From the NCBI GenBank assembly GCA_030605085.1, contig JAUWBH010000151.1, forward strand, positions 1-15,784: a DNA stretch of 15,784 nt, read 5' to 3'. The DNA is from Promethearchaeota archaeon (GTDB lineage Archaea; Asgardarchaeota; Lokiarchaeia; Sigynarchaeales; SOKP01). This document shows positions 1 through 8,538 of the stretch, piece after piece (within the stretch, counting starts at the first letter, position 1; each line of letters begins with the position of its first letter). The notes under the pieces were generated by a model. That model ran no database searches. It worked only from the letters and a program-made list of their open reading frames with translations, and was not told where the DNA came from. A program made the position numbers and the translations under genes.

Positions 1-1
1 T

Positions 2-583
2 AATCCTTTATTTAAAATATATTATCAAAAAATTACTTTAATTACTTCTGGTTCGTTGATTGTATATGTAAAAAGCGATCCTATTAAGGACGAGTTCATT
101 TTAGAGAAAGATGATCCAATTTTTAAAGATTATTTAAATTCAAACGAAATGAGCCTTGCTTTTCGTGGAAAGGAAAAATTTTTATGTCCTAAGATTAGTG
201 ATTTTAACTCTTTTGAAGAGGACGGAGAACCAATAAAATTAAATATTAAAGTTAACGATATGTTTCATACCTTAGAGAGTTTTGTTGCTGTTCTTGAACC
301 AAACATCCTATTTGTTTTAGAAGCTAAAGATTCGGCAGAATCAGATTTAATTTTTACCTTTAATATGATGCCAGAGATTTCTGGGAAATTAAATCAAAAT
401 CTCTTGAAAATTGATGTTTATTTAGATAAAGAGCACAAAACTAAAGATATAACATATTTAAAACGCGAAGAAAATTACCAACTCACCTTTATGGAAGATG
501 TTAAGGAAATAAGTCATGCAGACCTATATAAATCCTCGTTTTCTTTAGTTTTACATGTAAAATCTTTAAATAAACCCTATTAA
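2..583 (+). CDS. 3' end of an unrecognised protein gene, cut by the left window edge
   Basis: The reading frame is open from the first bases of the window to the TAA at 581-583, so this is the C-terminal part (193 codons visible) of a longer gene. The TTG at 56 is a possible start but has no Shine-Dalgarno site, and the frame upstream (NPLFKIYYQKITLITSGS) continues smoothly into it, so I do not take it as the true start. The protein is rich in Asp, Glu, Lys and Phe, with short alternating hydrophobic stretches suggesting beta strands. I see no membrane segment, metal site or nucleotide-binding motif. I do not recognise the family. The next gene on this strand begins 209 nt downstream behind its own promoter-like region. 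Confidence 0.7.
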   Translation, partial: NPLFKIYYQKITLITSGSLIVYVKSDPIKDEFILEKDDPIFKDYLNSNEMSLAFRGKEKFLCPKISDFNSFEEDGEPIKLNIKVNDMFHTLESFVAVLEPNILFVLEAKDSAESDLIFTFNMMPEISGKLNQNLLKIDVYLDKEHKTKDITYLKREENYQLTFMEDVKEISHADLYKSSFSLVLHVKSLNKPY

Positions 584-662
584 AATTAATTAATTATAGT
601 AATTTTAATTAATACCTCATTTTTTTCAATTCCAATTAAAAATCCAAAAAAATGTATTAACT

Positions 663-720
663 GATTGATACGCTTTATTCGTTAGAAATTAAACGATTAA
701 TACGATTAAAGGATTAATAC
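663..720. repeat. Iterated GATTRATAC motif upstream of the ribbon-helix-helix gene
   Basis: GATTGATAC (663-671), GATTAATAC (695-703) and GATTAATAC (712-720) lie in the same orientation. Inverted GTATTAA copies sit at 654-660 and 780-786. Ribbon-helix-helix repressors commonly bind repeated short operators near their own promoter, so this is a candidate autoregulatory site. The A+T richness makes partial matches cheap. Confidence 0.35.
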
Positions 721-722
721 TT

Positions 723-734
723 TTAATTTATAAA
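723..734 (+). promoter_or_regulatory. TATA-like box for the ribbon-helix-helix gene
   Basis: TTAATTTATAAA resembles an archaeal TATA box. It lies about 60 nt before the ATG at 793, which leaves room for a short leader. It directly abuts the last GATTAATAC repeat, so a protein bound there could block TBP/TFB. Confidence 0.35.
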
Positions 735-792
735 CCTTCGACAAAATATTTTATTAATATATTAATTCATATCCGTAGGGTATTAAATTAGA

Positions 793-996
793 ATGAAAAT
801 CATAACAATAAACTTGCCCGAGAAATATCTTGAAGGAATTAGAATTTTGAATGATTTAGGGATCTATGCTAGTCGTAGTGAAACAATAAGAGTCGCTTTA
901 AAAAGATTCTTATCGAATGAGTTAGAGTTTTTTGAAGATCTCGAAGAAGAGAATTTTAAACTGTTGGTTAAACATAATTCCAATAAACGTAATTAA
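793..996 (+). CDS. Ribbon-helix-helix (CopG/Arc-type) transcriptional regulator
   Basis: A 67-residue protein with the ribbon-helix-helix layout. A short N-terminal strand (KIITINLPEK, about 2-11) would pair in the dimer and contact the DNA major groove. Helix 1 follows (about 12-24), then the turn ASRSET (26-31) and helix 2 (IRVALKRFLSNEL). The SRSE-hR-A---F pattern is typical of archaeal CopG-like regulators. An acidic tail (EFFEDLEEEN) and a basic end follow. Length fits a stand-alone repressor. No toxin partner follows: the next gene is convergent and encodes a membrane protein. The repeats at 663-720 are the obvious candidate operator. Target genes cannot be told from sequence. Confidence 0.85.
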   Translation: MKIITINLPEKYLEGIRILNDLGIYASRSETIRVALKRFLSNELEFFEDLEEENFKLLVKHNSNKRN

Positions 997-1004
997 TTGA
1001 AATT

Positions 1005-1036
1005 ATAAGGAGCTTTTTATTCCTTATTATTTTTAT
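1005..1036. terminator. Hairpin plus T-rich tract between convergent genes
   Basis: ATAAGGA (1005-1011) and TCCTTAT (1021-1027) form a perfect 7-bp stem with a 9-nt loop, followed by a T-rich run. It lies 9 nt after the regulator stop and before the convergent stop at 1108, so it may end transcription from either side. Archaeal termination depends mainly on the U tract, so the stem may be incidental. Confidence 0.45.
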
Positions 1037-1107
1037 TATTTTTAAAAAAAATTAATTATTCTAAGTCTGTGATCAGTAATTAAAAAAATAAAATTTTTTA
1101 GTTATTA

Positions 1108-1554
1108 TTATTTTTGTCCTTCTTTTCTACCATAAATAAGATAAGCTAATATAAGTGTTTCGAGGATTATTAACGGATAGAGATATCCTGTTGTCGTTTG
1201 GAGCCAAAAATATGCGATTAAATCCACTTGTAGCATCACTCCGAAGAAAATAGCATCTAATAAAAAATTCATACCACAAATAATTGCCCCTAAAACGACC
1301 GCATCTAACGCCCACTTATCTGAAATTATCGGATTTTTTTGTTCGTACTTCCATAAATAAATCCCTAGAACGATAATAGAGATAATGAAAGTTACAATTA
1401 ACATTGCTATATAATATCCGAAATTGGGATTTTGGATTTGTTGACCTGTAGAAAAATCATAAAAAGTGGAACCTACAATTATAAACGCATAAAGCCACGA
1501 CGCAAAACCAAGAACGATTGCCAACACTAACGATTTAATATTGATTTCTGCCAT
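1108..1554 (-). CDS. Small integral membrane protein, four predicted helices, function unknown
   Basis: A 148-residue hydrophobic protein with four likely membrane helices: about 9-28 (LVLAIVLGFASWLYAFIIVG), 46-68 (YYIAMLIVTFIISIIVLGIYLW), 83-106 (DAVVLGAIICGMNFLLDAIFFGVM) and 120-143 (TTGYLYPLIILETLILAYLIYG). Both ends are short and polar. The pattern N-F-L-L-D-A in helix 3 and E in helix 4 puts acidic residues within the membrane, which could be functional. The start is supported by AAGGTAAG about 7 nt upstream and a TATA-like AATATATTT at 1585-1593. I cannot name a family. It faces the regulator gene tail to tail and is a separate unit from the ABC operon, which ends 163 nt upstream. Confidence 0.75.
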   Translation of the reverse strand: MAEINIKSLVLAIVLGFASWLYAFIIVGSTFYDFSTGQQIQNPNFGYYIAMLIVTFIISIIVLGIYLWKYEQKNPIISDKWALDAVVLGAIICGMNFLLDAIFFGVMLQVDLIAYFWLQTTTGYLYPLIILETLILAYLIYGRKEGQK

Positions 1555-1584
1555 AACATCTTACCTTCTTATTTATTATTTCAT

Positions 1585-1593
1585 AAATATATT
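1585..1593 (-). promoter_or_regulatory. TATA-like box for the small membrane protein gene
   Basis: AATATATTT on the minus strand, about 31-39 nt before the ATG at 1554, which would give a very short leader carrying the AAGGTAAG ribosome site. Confidence 0.4.
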
Positions 1594-1717
1594 GCTTATA
1601 TTTTTAATTTATTAATAAACACGAAAAAATAAATAGATTAGCATAAATTAAATGATTGAATCAAGTTTGAAATAATCAAGAATAAAAAATAAAAAATAAA
1701 AAAAAAAGATAATTAAA

Positions 1718-2473
1718 TTATAAAATTATTTCGTCGATAATCGTTCCATCTCTCATTTTTAAAAGTCTATCAGCGAGACGACCTATGGCAGGATCGTGGC
1801 TAACCATTAAGATTGTTTGATTAAGTTCTTTATTGAGGTCACGGAGTAGGTCAACTATTTCCCTTCCCATTTTTGTATCCAGTTCTCCTGTAGGCTCATC
1901 TGCGATAACCAAAGAGGGTTCGTTTGAAAGTGAGCGTGCGATTGCAACTCTTTGTTGTTCGCCACCAGAAAGCTCCGCTGGAAGATGGTCCATTCGTTTT
2001 CCTAACCCGACAACCTCAAGAAATTTAGTTACATTTTCTCTCCTCTCTTTTTCTGGTTTTTCCGCGAAAACTAATGGAAGCTCCACATTTTCGTAAGCTG
2101 TAAGAACCGGTACTAAGTTGTAGAATTGAAAGATAAATCCTATATTTCTAAGTCTCAAATTTGTTTGTTGCGTATCATCCATATGTGCTATATTAATTCC
2201 ATTAACATATACTGCGCCGTGTGTTGGATTATCTAAAGCACCAATCATGTTGAGTAGTGTAGTCTTTCCAGATCCAGAAGGTCCCATAACGGATACAAAT
2301 TCTCCTTTATCAATTTTCATGCTTAAACCGCTCAACGCACGAACTTCAACTTCACCCATATGATAGATTTTGGATAAATCAAAAATTTCGATCATTTTGT
2401 TGGGTTCAAGCTTATACTTCGTACCATCATCAACAATCCGTTTTACTTTTTCCTTTTTCTTTTTTAACCTCAT
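1718..2473 (-). CDS. ABC transporter ATP-binding protein, LolD/MacB type (second ATPase)
   Basis: A 251-residue nucleotide-binding domain that should power the FtsX/MacB-type permease encoded upstream in the operon. Visible motifs: A-loop Tyr in SKIYHMG, Walker A GPSGSGKT, Q-loop IFQFYNL, signature LSGGEQQR, Walker B LVIADEPTGELD, and the switch histidine in MVSHD. The FQFYNLVPVLTAYENVELP stretch is characteristic of the lipoprotein-release/macrolide-export subfamily. A lysine-rich N-terminal tail (MRLKKKKEKVKR) precedes the fold. The start is secure: GGAGGT lies 8 nt before the ATG. It begins 19 nt after the first ATPase stops and closes the operon. Two different ATPase genes with one giant two-module permease suggest a heterodimeric ATPase pair. 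The substrate is unknown. Confidence 0.93.
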   Translation of the reverse strand: MRLKKKKEKVKRIVDDGTKYKLEPNKMIEIFDLSKIYHMGEVEVRALSGLSMKIDKGEFVSVMGPSGSGKTTLLNMIGALDNPTHGAVYVNGINIAHMDDTQQTNLRLRNIGFIFQFYNLVPVLTAYENVELPLVFAEKPEKERRENVTKFLEVVGLGKRMDHLPAELSGGEQQRVAIARSLSNEPSLVIADEPTGELDTKMGREIVDLLRDLNKELNQTILMVSHDPAIGRLADRLLKMRDGTIIDEIIL

Positions 2474-2492
2474 GAATAGCTACCTCCAATTT

Positions 2493-3305
2493 TTAGTCGT
2501 TCCAAATCTCTTCTAAAGGCTTACCACCTTTTCTTTCGCCAGTGATTTCTCCATCAGAAAGCGTAATAATTCTATCGGCTGTTTCGGCTATCCTAAAATT
2601 ATGCGTCACCATCAGAATTGATTGCCCAGCGTTTTTTAATTCGAGAAAGATTTTTATTATTTGTGTAGTCGTTTCAGAATCTAATTCTCCTGTAGGTTCG
2701 TCTGCTAGTAATATCAAGGGGTCATTAGCCATTGATCTAGCCACAGTAACTCGTTGTTGTTCACCCCCCGACAATTGGGTTGGTCTATGATGCATCCTCT
2801 CTCCTAGTCCTACCAAAGTAAGAAGTTTCTTAACTTTTTCTTCTGCTTCTTTACGATTTTTTTTATCAAGTAACATTGGTAATTCGACATTTTCGTACGC
2901 TGTAAGGATTGGAAAAAGATTGTAGAATTGGAAGATTAATCCAATCCTCCGGAGTCGTATTTCTTTGTGTTCTTTATTTGTCATTTTAGAAATGTCTTGT
3001 CCTGTTCCCGCACCATCCATATTGTATATAATCGCACCCGAGTCTGGAAAGTCAAGCGCACCAAGGCAGTTTATAAGCGTTGTTTTTCCAGCACCAGAAG
3101 GTCCAACGATCGCTACGAATTCCCCTTCTTTCATTTGAAGATTAATGTTGTTAAGGGCCGTAACCTTGTAAGCTCCGAGCATGTAGGCTTTATTAAGGTT
3201 TCTCACGTCAAGAACTAAGTTTGAATCAATTGGTACCTTTTTTGAAGATTTCCTCTTTTTTTTGTTATTTCGAGTTTTGTTTTTTTTCGTATCGCGATTT
3301 TTAAT
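2493..3305 (-). CDS. ABC transporter ATP-binding protein, LolD/MacB type (first ATPase), probable AUU start
   Basis: Nucleotide-binding domain with A-loop (NKAY), Walker A GPSGAGKT, Q-loop IFQFYNL, signature LSGGEQQR, Walker B LILLADEPTGELD and switch His (MVTHN). It is a paralogue of the second ATPase. The first conventional start, GTG at 3206, has no ribosome site and would drop the first beta strand (NLVLDVRNLNKAY). The frame stays open upstream to 3305, where an ATT sits 5 nt after GGTGAT (3311-3316). That start gives 270 residues with a lysine-rich tail matching the one on the paralogue. No ATG, GTG or TTG exists in frame between 3305 and 3206. It starts 24 nt after the permease stop, so it is co-transcribed. 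The ATPase call is firm; the start is inferred. Confidence 0.9.
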   Translation of the reverse strand: MKNRDTKKNKTRNNKKKRKSSKKVPIDSNLVLDVRNLNKAYMLGAYKVTALNNINLQMKEGEFVAIVGPSGAGKTTLINCLGALDFPDSGAIIYNMDGAGTGQDISKMTNKEHKEIRLRRIGLIFQFYNLFPILTAYENVELPMLLDKKNRKEAEEKVKKLLTLVGLGERMHHRPTQLSGGEQQRVTVARSMANDPLILLADEPTGELDSETTTQIIKIFLELKNAGQSILMVTHNFRIAETADRIITLSDGEITGERKGGKPLEEIWND

Positions 3306-3329
3306 TTTATATCACCTTTTTCATATTAA

Positions 3330-6300
3330 TTATCGAGTGCGTACAGCATCAATAATGTTAATGTTTGCTGCCCATCTGCTTGGAAAACGGGAACTAACAA
3401 TTGCGGTGACAACGGTAACGACCACTAGGAGAGCAATTGTGACCCAAGGAATTGTAAATGTAACACTGAGAAATCCAGTGTCAGGCATTGAAAAGACCAT
3501 TAATGCACCATTTATTAGACCCGCAATAATTCCGATTAAGACGCCTAAGAACGCTACTACTAAAGTTTCTCCTGAAATTGTTCTAATTACACCTTTTTTG
3601 CTCAATCCAATCGATCTAAGCATTCCAATTTCCCTCCTACGAGCCATTGTAGATAGAAGACAATGAAGTGCGAGGCCAATCATAGCAATTATAATGGCAA
3701 AGATCAACACTCCACTAAAAGTCATCGTTATCAAACCGATGAAGCCTCTGAACATTTGGAGTAAAAACGATCTACTAAACGCAAATCCTACGATATATCC
3801 TTCATCTTCCATGAATTCGGTTATATTCTCTAACACTTCCTCGTCATCTTCTCCTTCTTCAATCCATACATACCATTCAAATACATTTGTTCTAAATGTA
3901 AGAGTATAAGTTTTGAGATCTACTATGGACCAGCCTCCATCAGCTATATTTTCCAATTCATCTTCCAAATCATCCTTAACATCTTCGATATCTTCTGGAT
4001 TATCGCTGTGAATTAAAACCGTTGTAACGTAATCGTTAGATGGATCAGAGCCTGCGTAATCGACATAAACTAATTCTCTTGCTTTTTCGTAATTAATGTA
4101 AACAGCATTTTCAGTTCCCGAAACATCCGGCATTGTCTCATAACCTGTTTGCCAGCCATATCTTTCTGTTCTATATAATTTTGGATCTTTTATTACTGCG
4201 GCAACTTGAAATTTAGACCAAGTCAATGGATTAATAAGATCTTTTACAGATTTCAATGTTGTAAAATTTAACCATTCAATATATAATTCGAAATCGCTGT
4301 GGTATGTTTCATTATTCCCCGTTATTCTCAGCTTGAGCTCACCTGTTAGAGGATTAATATATTGATGATCTGTATTAAACTCAAAAGGACGAAAGTCTAA
4401 TTCTTGAGAATTAATACTTCTAAGATAATCAAATGAACTAGTATAAAAGTTAAATGCTTCTAAATCAAGGCTATCAATTGTGGCATTAACGGAAGACTCT
4501 ATTGAACCAGATAAGGCTTTATAATAATTAGTTGGTGTTAAATAAACTGAAATGTTAAATTCGAACCTATTATTATCACTAACGTATGTTAAATTATTAT
4601 CGTCTGAAGCTGTTAAACTGTCTCCATCGCCAGAACCTATGCCACCATATTTAAACGCAAAAACCGTATTTAACGCATTTAGAGTTACATTGAAGAGGGT
4701 AGTATTTTGGGGGAATATATACACATAATCCCCTACTCCAAAATTAGGATCCCCGTTCTCTCTCTGGTTGTAATAATATGTCTCATCAATGACACACACA
4801 TCACCACCTAAATCAAGAATCTCCTCTAATGATAAATCTTTATATTTAGAAGCCACTTTTTTTATTTTATGGCTTCCAAAAGTTGAGTCAGATTTCAAAT
4901 TATTATAATCATTAGCTCTTATTCCAATAACTTGAGTTAAGGGATCTAATGTCGCCCCCTGTGTTGGTGTAGCATAATCCATTCTTGCCGTATAATAATC
5001 AATTTGATCAACATCTTCTAATTCGTCTTCAACTGAAGAAAAATTAAACCAATTGGGTTGAATAAGGTCCAATTCAGTATTTCCCGTTCGAGATTCTTGC
5101 TTAAATATTATATCTGTACCAGCACCAGGCAGTTCATGAAGAGTTAATTCTTCGTAAGTTTCCCAAGAAATGAATATATGATAAGTGTCTTCCTGACCAC
5201 CAATCATTCCCATACCCGCAAAACCCTCAATTTCTTCAACGACTGCGATAACTTCCAGTTCTTCTGTTACTGAATTTTCTAAAGCATGGTCTCTATCATT
5301 ATCAAACAAGGCTTCTAAATTTGGGTAAGTAAATCCAAGAGAAAATTTCACTAATATTTCATCGTCAACATCTATATCAAGCTCATCTGATGCTATTTCT
5401 GTAACTAATACGGTGTATTCCTCTGAAAGGTCGTCCATCATTTCGTCAAGGGTCATATCGTCGGGTGCGATAATGTTTGTTTTTGTCATATGCTTTTTAA
5501 TCTTATCGGTATCTATGATATGAACCATTATAGATTCGTCCCAATCTTCTTCAAGATACTCGTGTCCGAACCATTGATGCTCATCTTCGTTCCATATGAG
5601 AGCATTAGCGTGAGTTATTCCCATAACATCATCTACACCATCAACATCACGAAGATCATCCTCAAAATCCCTTGGTGTATCACCTGTAAAGATTCTTATG
5701 TCACATCCCATGATATCGTTAACAGATGTATCGGCACCGGCTTGTATAGACCCCATCATAACGCTTATACCAACTAGATAACTCGTTGTTAAAGCAATCA
5801 TTGAAAATGTCAGAACTGTTCTTTTACGGTGTCTCAACACGTTCTTTTTTGTGAGTAATTTTGTTTGTTTCAAGTATGGACTAAAAATCTTGATAAAAAC
5901 GCCAACAATGGGTTTTACAGCGAGTGCCATGAGCAATATCATACCTAACAATGTCAATGTAGGAGCAATCATAGAGATCATAGATTCCTCTTGTGAAGGA
6001 GGACCATGACCCTGTTCAAAAGTGGTAGCAAATATAAGATAAGAACCATAACTGATTAGAAAAATACCAAGCAATATATATGCGATGGTTCTCTTTACAC
6101 GCTTTTTCTCTCGTTCTGTCTTTTGAGCAAGGGGATTCAAACACTCAATAAGAGGCTTGCGACTTGCTTTCCAACTCGGATAGATTGAGGCTATGACACA
6201 AGATATTACGCCTATAGCTAAAGTTGCTGCGATTGTCTGCGGATAAAGAATAATTTCGTACTCCATTCCTTCAAAGTACTCACCAAATTGTCCTGGCATA

Positions 6301-7516
6301 CCCTTAAGGGATTCTATAACCATATAAAAGATAAGGTACGATACAAAAAATGAACATATCGTGCCAATTATAGCTCCTACTACTCCCATTATAAATCCCT
6401 GCGCCAAAAACATTCTAAACGTCTCAGATTTTGACGATCCTATCGCTTGGAGCATGCCCGTCTCGTATTCTTGTTCTTCCTTTATAATGTTAAAAATATT
6501 TAGTATAAGAATTATGGCGAGAATTAATGCGATCAAAGCAAACATCATAAACATAGTACTCATAGTTGTTACAGAGGCGTTAATATCTTCAACCGTTTCG
6601 GTTTTAAGGTCTGCGACACTCCAATCGTCTTCGTCAAGCTTTTTTTCCAGCTTCTTTACAATATTTTCAACATTATTAACATCATCTACACCGATAACTG
6701 CGAGATTATATTCGTCGTCATCAACATCCTCTTCTCCATCAACAAGTTCGTGGGCGTTATCAATATTAGTAAATATACATGGTCCTTGTGAAGGTGTCGA
6801 GTAGTCTGAAGGGGTTTCCGGGTCAAAATCACGAGCCTCCCCCATATCTCTTACTACTGCAACAGCGGTATACTCTATCCAAGTGTCAGTATCGTATATT
6901 GAGTAGCCCAGCTCTTCTCCATCCACAGGTAATATCCAAACGCTATCTCCTGCTTCAAAATCCTTACCGAGTTTAATTTTTAAGGATTCTGTAATTACAA
7001 CGACTCGATCGTCTGTATCTTTATCTTCATTATCAAGTAATTCTTCAATTGTATCTCCTTCAACATCAGAATCTAATATTTCAAAAATGCCCCCGAGATC
7101 TTTTTCGTCTTTCGATTCTGGATCAATTCCATAGACCGCCGTTCTCTCACTATCTTCGTCTTGATTTCCATCATTCGTCGCACTTACATAAACCCTATAT
7201 CCTGAGATTCTAAAAGAATAATCGGTAATACCGTCAATGTCATCGAATACTTCTTCAAGATCTTCTGGGTCAAACCAATCGTCGTCTATATCGCTCGTGC
7301 GTACAAGAATATCCGCGGTGCCCATTCTTCTATCGATGTCGTTTACAAACATAACATTGAAAGAATCGGAGGCGATCATTATTCCCCCAAAAAGAGCGAC
7401 ACTTAACGCAGATTAGCAGAAACTGCTAAATCTATCACGAGTGTCACTGTTGTGAGAATATAACGTGTCTTCCTTCTCATCATATTCCGAATAGCTATTT
7501 TAAGAATAATTCCCAT
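3330..7516 (-). CDS. Giant FtsX/MacB-type ABC permease, coding sequence interrupted by a 29-nt BHB intron (exons 7516-7434 and 7404-3330)
   Basis: Read with the intron removed, this is a 1385-residue permease of an ABC exporter. Exon 1 starts at ATG 7516 behind GGAGAAG, and encodes MGIILKIAIRNMMRRKTRY and the first half of membrane helix 1. Splicing joins it to ...ISVALFGGIMIASDS, giving a clean helix at about 19-39. Then follow a large acidic outer domain (about 40-305), helices near 308-332, 360-390, 418-437, 467-490, 503-524 and 557-579, a second outer domain of about 660 residues, and a C-terminal FtsX module (about 1249-1365) with the conserved cytoplasmic loop RRREIGMLRSIGLSK. The protein thus holds two MacB-like modules. 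Without splicing, translation stops after 37 residues; the long frame alone would begin at Met37 and lack helix 1. It lies 36 nt after padR and 24 nt before the first ATPase. Confidence 0.88.
7405..7433 (-). other. Candidate 29-nt bulge-helix-bulge intron in the permease message
   Basis: In the transcript, the outer helix is 7447-7440 with 7403-7396 (8 bp, one G-U). The central helix is CGUG 7439-7436 with UGCG 7410-7407 (4 bp including two G-U). The opposed 3-nt bulges are AUA (7435-7433) and UUA (7406-7404). The inner hairpin is 7432-7423 with 7419-7411 (9 bp, one bulged U, UUU loop). Cutting each bulge after its second base (AU|A, UU|A) removes 7433-7405 and creates GTG ATA AGT GTC, in frame. 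The intron shifts the frame and brings a UAA at 7405-7403. The exact cut cannot be set from DNA alone, because shifting by one base either way yields the same product. Confidence 0.85.
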
Positions 7517-7552
7517 ATTTAATCTTCTCCATTACTTATATTATTTCTATTA

Positions 7553-8167
7553 TTAATAATTCGCAAATTCAAGTACATTTTCGTTCTGTATCTCTTTTTT
7601 AATATTTGAAAGTATAGAATCTATCATATTGAGATTCTTAGTTAACAATTTAATTTGTTGTTTAATTATCTCTTTATGATATTTTAAAACGTCAATTTTA
7701 GAATCAATTGTACCTTCCTTTAAAAGTTCCATTTCTGGACTTGAAATCAATTTTTCTAAGTATTGAAGAAATGTAGGATTTGCCTCATCTGTAATTCCCG
7801 CAGTTGACAGAATAATAGACTTTATGGATTCTACCATAGTTGAATGTTTTTGAAGGATCATTTTCAATGTATCTCCTCCTTTTGGTGTTATTTCGTATTC
7901 TTTTCTTTCTCTTCTTCCATCCTTCTTCAATTTATATGTTATTAATCCTTTCTTGTTTAATGAATCTAAAAGCGGATAAATTGTAGAAGAAGTTGGTTGA
8001 AAGTACCCTAAAGTCCGTTTATCAATTTCTTTTTGAAGTTTATATCCGTGACAACAATCTTTTTCTAATAAAAGTAGTATAAGAGCGCTCATGAATCCCT
8101 TTTTCATCGTAATTTCGAAAGAATTAACTATTTCTCCGATGTTTTTGTTACTTTTATTTTCTGTCAT
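7553..8167 (-). CDS. PadR-family transcriptional regulator
   Basis: A 204-residue PadR-like regulator. A winged-helix domain spans about 20-105: ITMKKGFMSALILLLLEKDCCHGYKLQKEI, then the recognition region QPTSSTIYPLLDSLNKKGLI and the wing KKDGRRERKEYEITPKG. A C-terminal helical region (about 110-200) would dimerise. The sequence SSTIYPLLDSLNKKGLI is the PadR hallmark. The protein opens the operon with the ABC exporter, the usual place for a PadR repressor that senses the exported or a related compound and controls its own operon. Cys residues (EKDCCHGY) sit at the start of the wing domain. There is no Shine-Dalgarno site before the ATG. Candidate operators are the repeats at 8324-8349. Confidence 0.9.
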   Translation of the reverse strand: MTENKSNKNIGEIVNSFEITMKKGFMSALILLLLEKDCCHGYKLQKEIDKRTLGYFQPTSSTIYPLLDSLNKKGLITYKLKKDGRRERKEYEITPKGGDTLKMILQKHSTMVESIKSIILSTAGITDEANPTFLQYLEKLISSPEMELLKEGTIDSKIDVLKYHKEIIKQQIKLLTKNLNMIDSILSNIKKEIQNENVLEFANY

Positions 8168-8538
8168 TTTATTTAGCTTTCAAATATGTTTTTGGTAAAA
8201 TTTTTTGTTAGATTTTTTTTGATAAATTTTTTTGAAATAAAAAAAAACTGTAGACCAATTTTCATAAACTAATTTTTTATTAAATAAGGTTAATTTAGAA
8301 AATAAACCAGAATTTAAATATGTATCTATCTTACTCATCTATCTTACTTATTATTGGATCAGTAGAAACATAGAAATAGTTAATATAAAAAATAATACCC
8401 TAATTAAATAGTATTACATTTCATTTGTCTTTGTTCAAATTATTCAAATTATTTTTCCTCTTAATTGTTAAACTATAATTACGTAATTCACATTTATTAA
8501 AATATATATTTTAAACATTAACAATTCTCTCGTAAGTT
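8168..8538. promoter_or_regulatory. 371-nt divergent control region between padR and the dehydrogenase
   Basis: No coding frame is evident. It holds a tandem 13-nt repeat ATCTATCTTACTY at 8324-8349 (12 of 13 identical), two abutting TTCAAATTA copies at 8434-8451, a perfect 12-nt palindrome AATTACGTAATT at 8477-8488, and a TATA-like AATATATATTTT at 8500-8511 placed 28-39 nt before the dehydrogenase ATG. On the minus strand ATTTAAAT near 8312-8319 could be the TATA box for padR, with a leader of over 100 nt. Regulatory assignments are inference. Confidence 0.5.

Noticed and set aside
1678..1706. A-rich AATAAAAA low-complexity run after the second ATPase gene
   Set aside because: Ordinary for this AT-rich genome; at most a T-tract on one strand, with no stable hairpin.
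6361..6804. Plus-strand open frames within the permease and ATPase genes
   Set aside because: They are antisense shadows with Ser/Ile-rich composition mirroring acidic coding sequence, without ribosome sites or recognisable folds.
7405..7434. An alternative register of the permease BHB with a 3-bp central helix and a 30-nt intron
   Set aside because: It leaves the frame uncorrected and the message still stops. The 4-bp register (29 nt) obeys canonical geometry and restores the protein.
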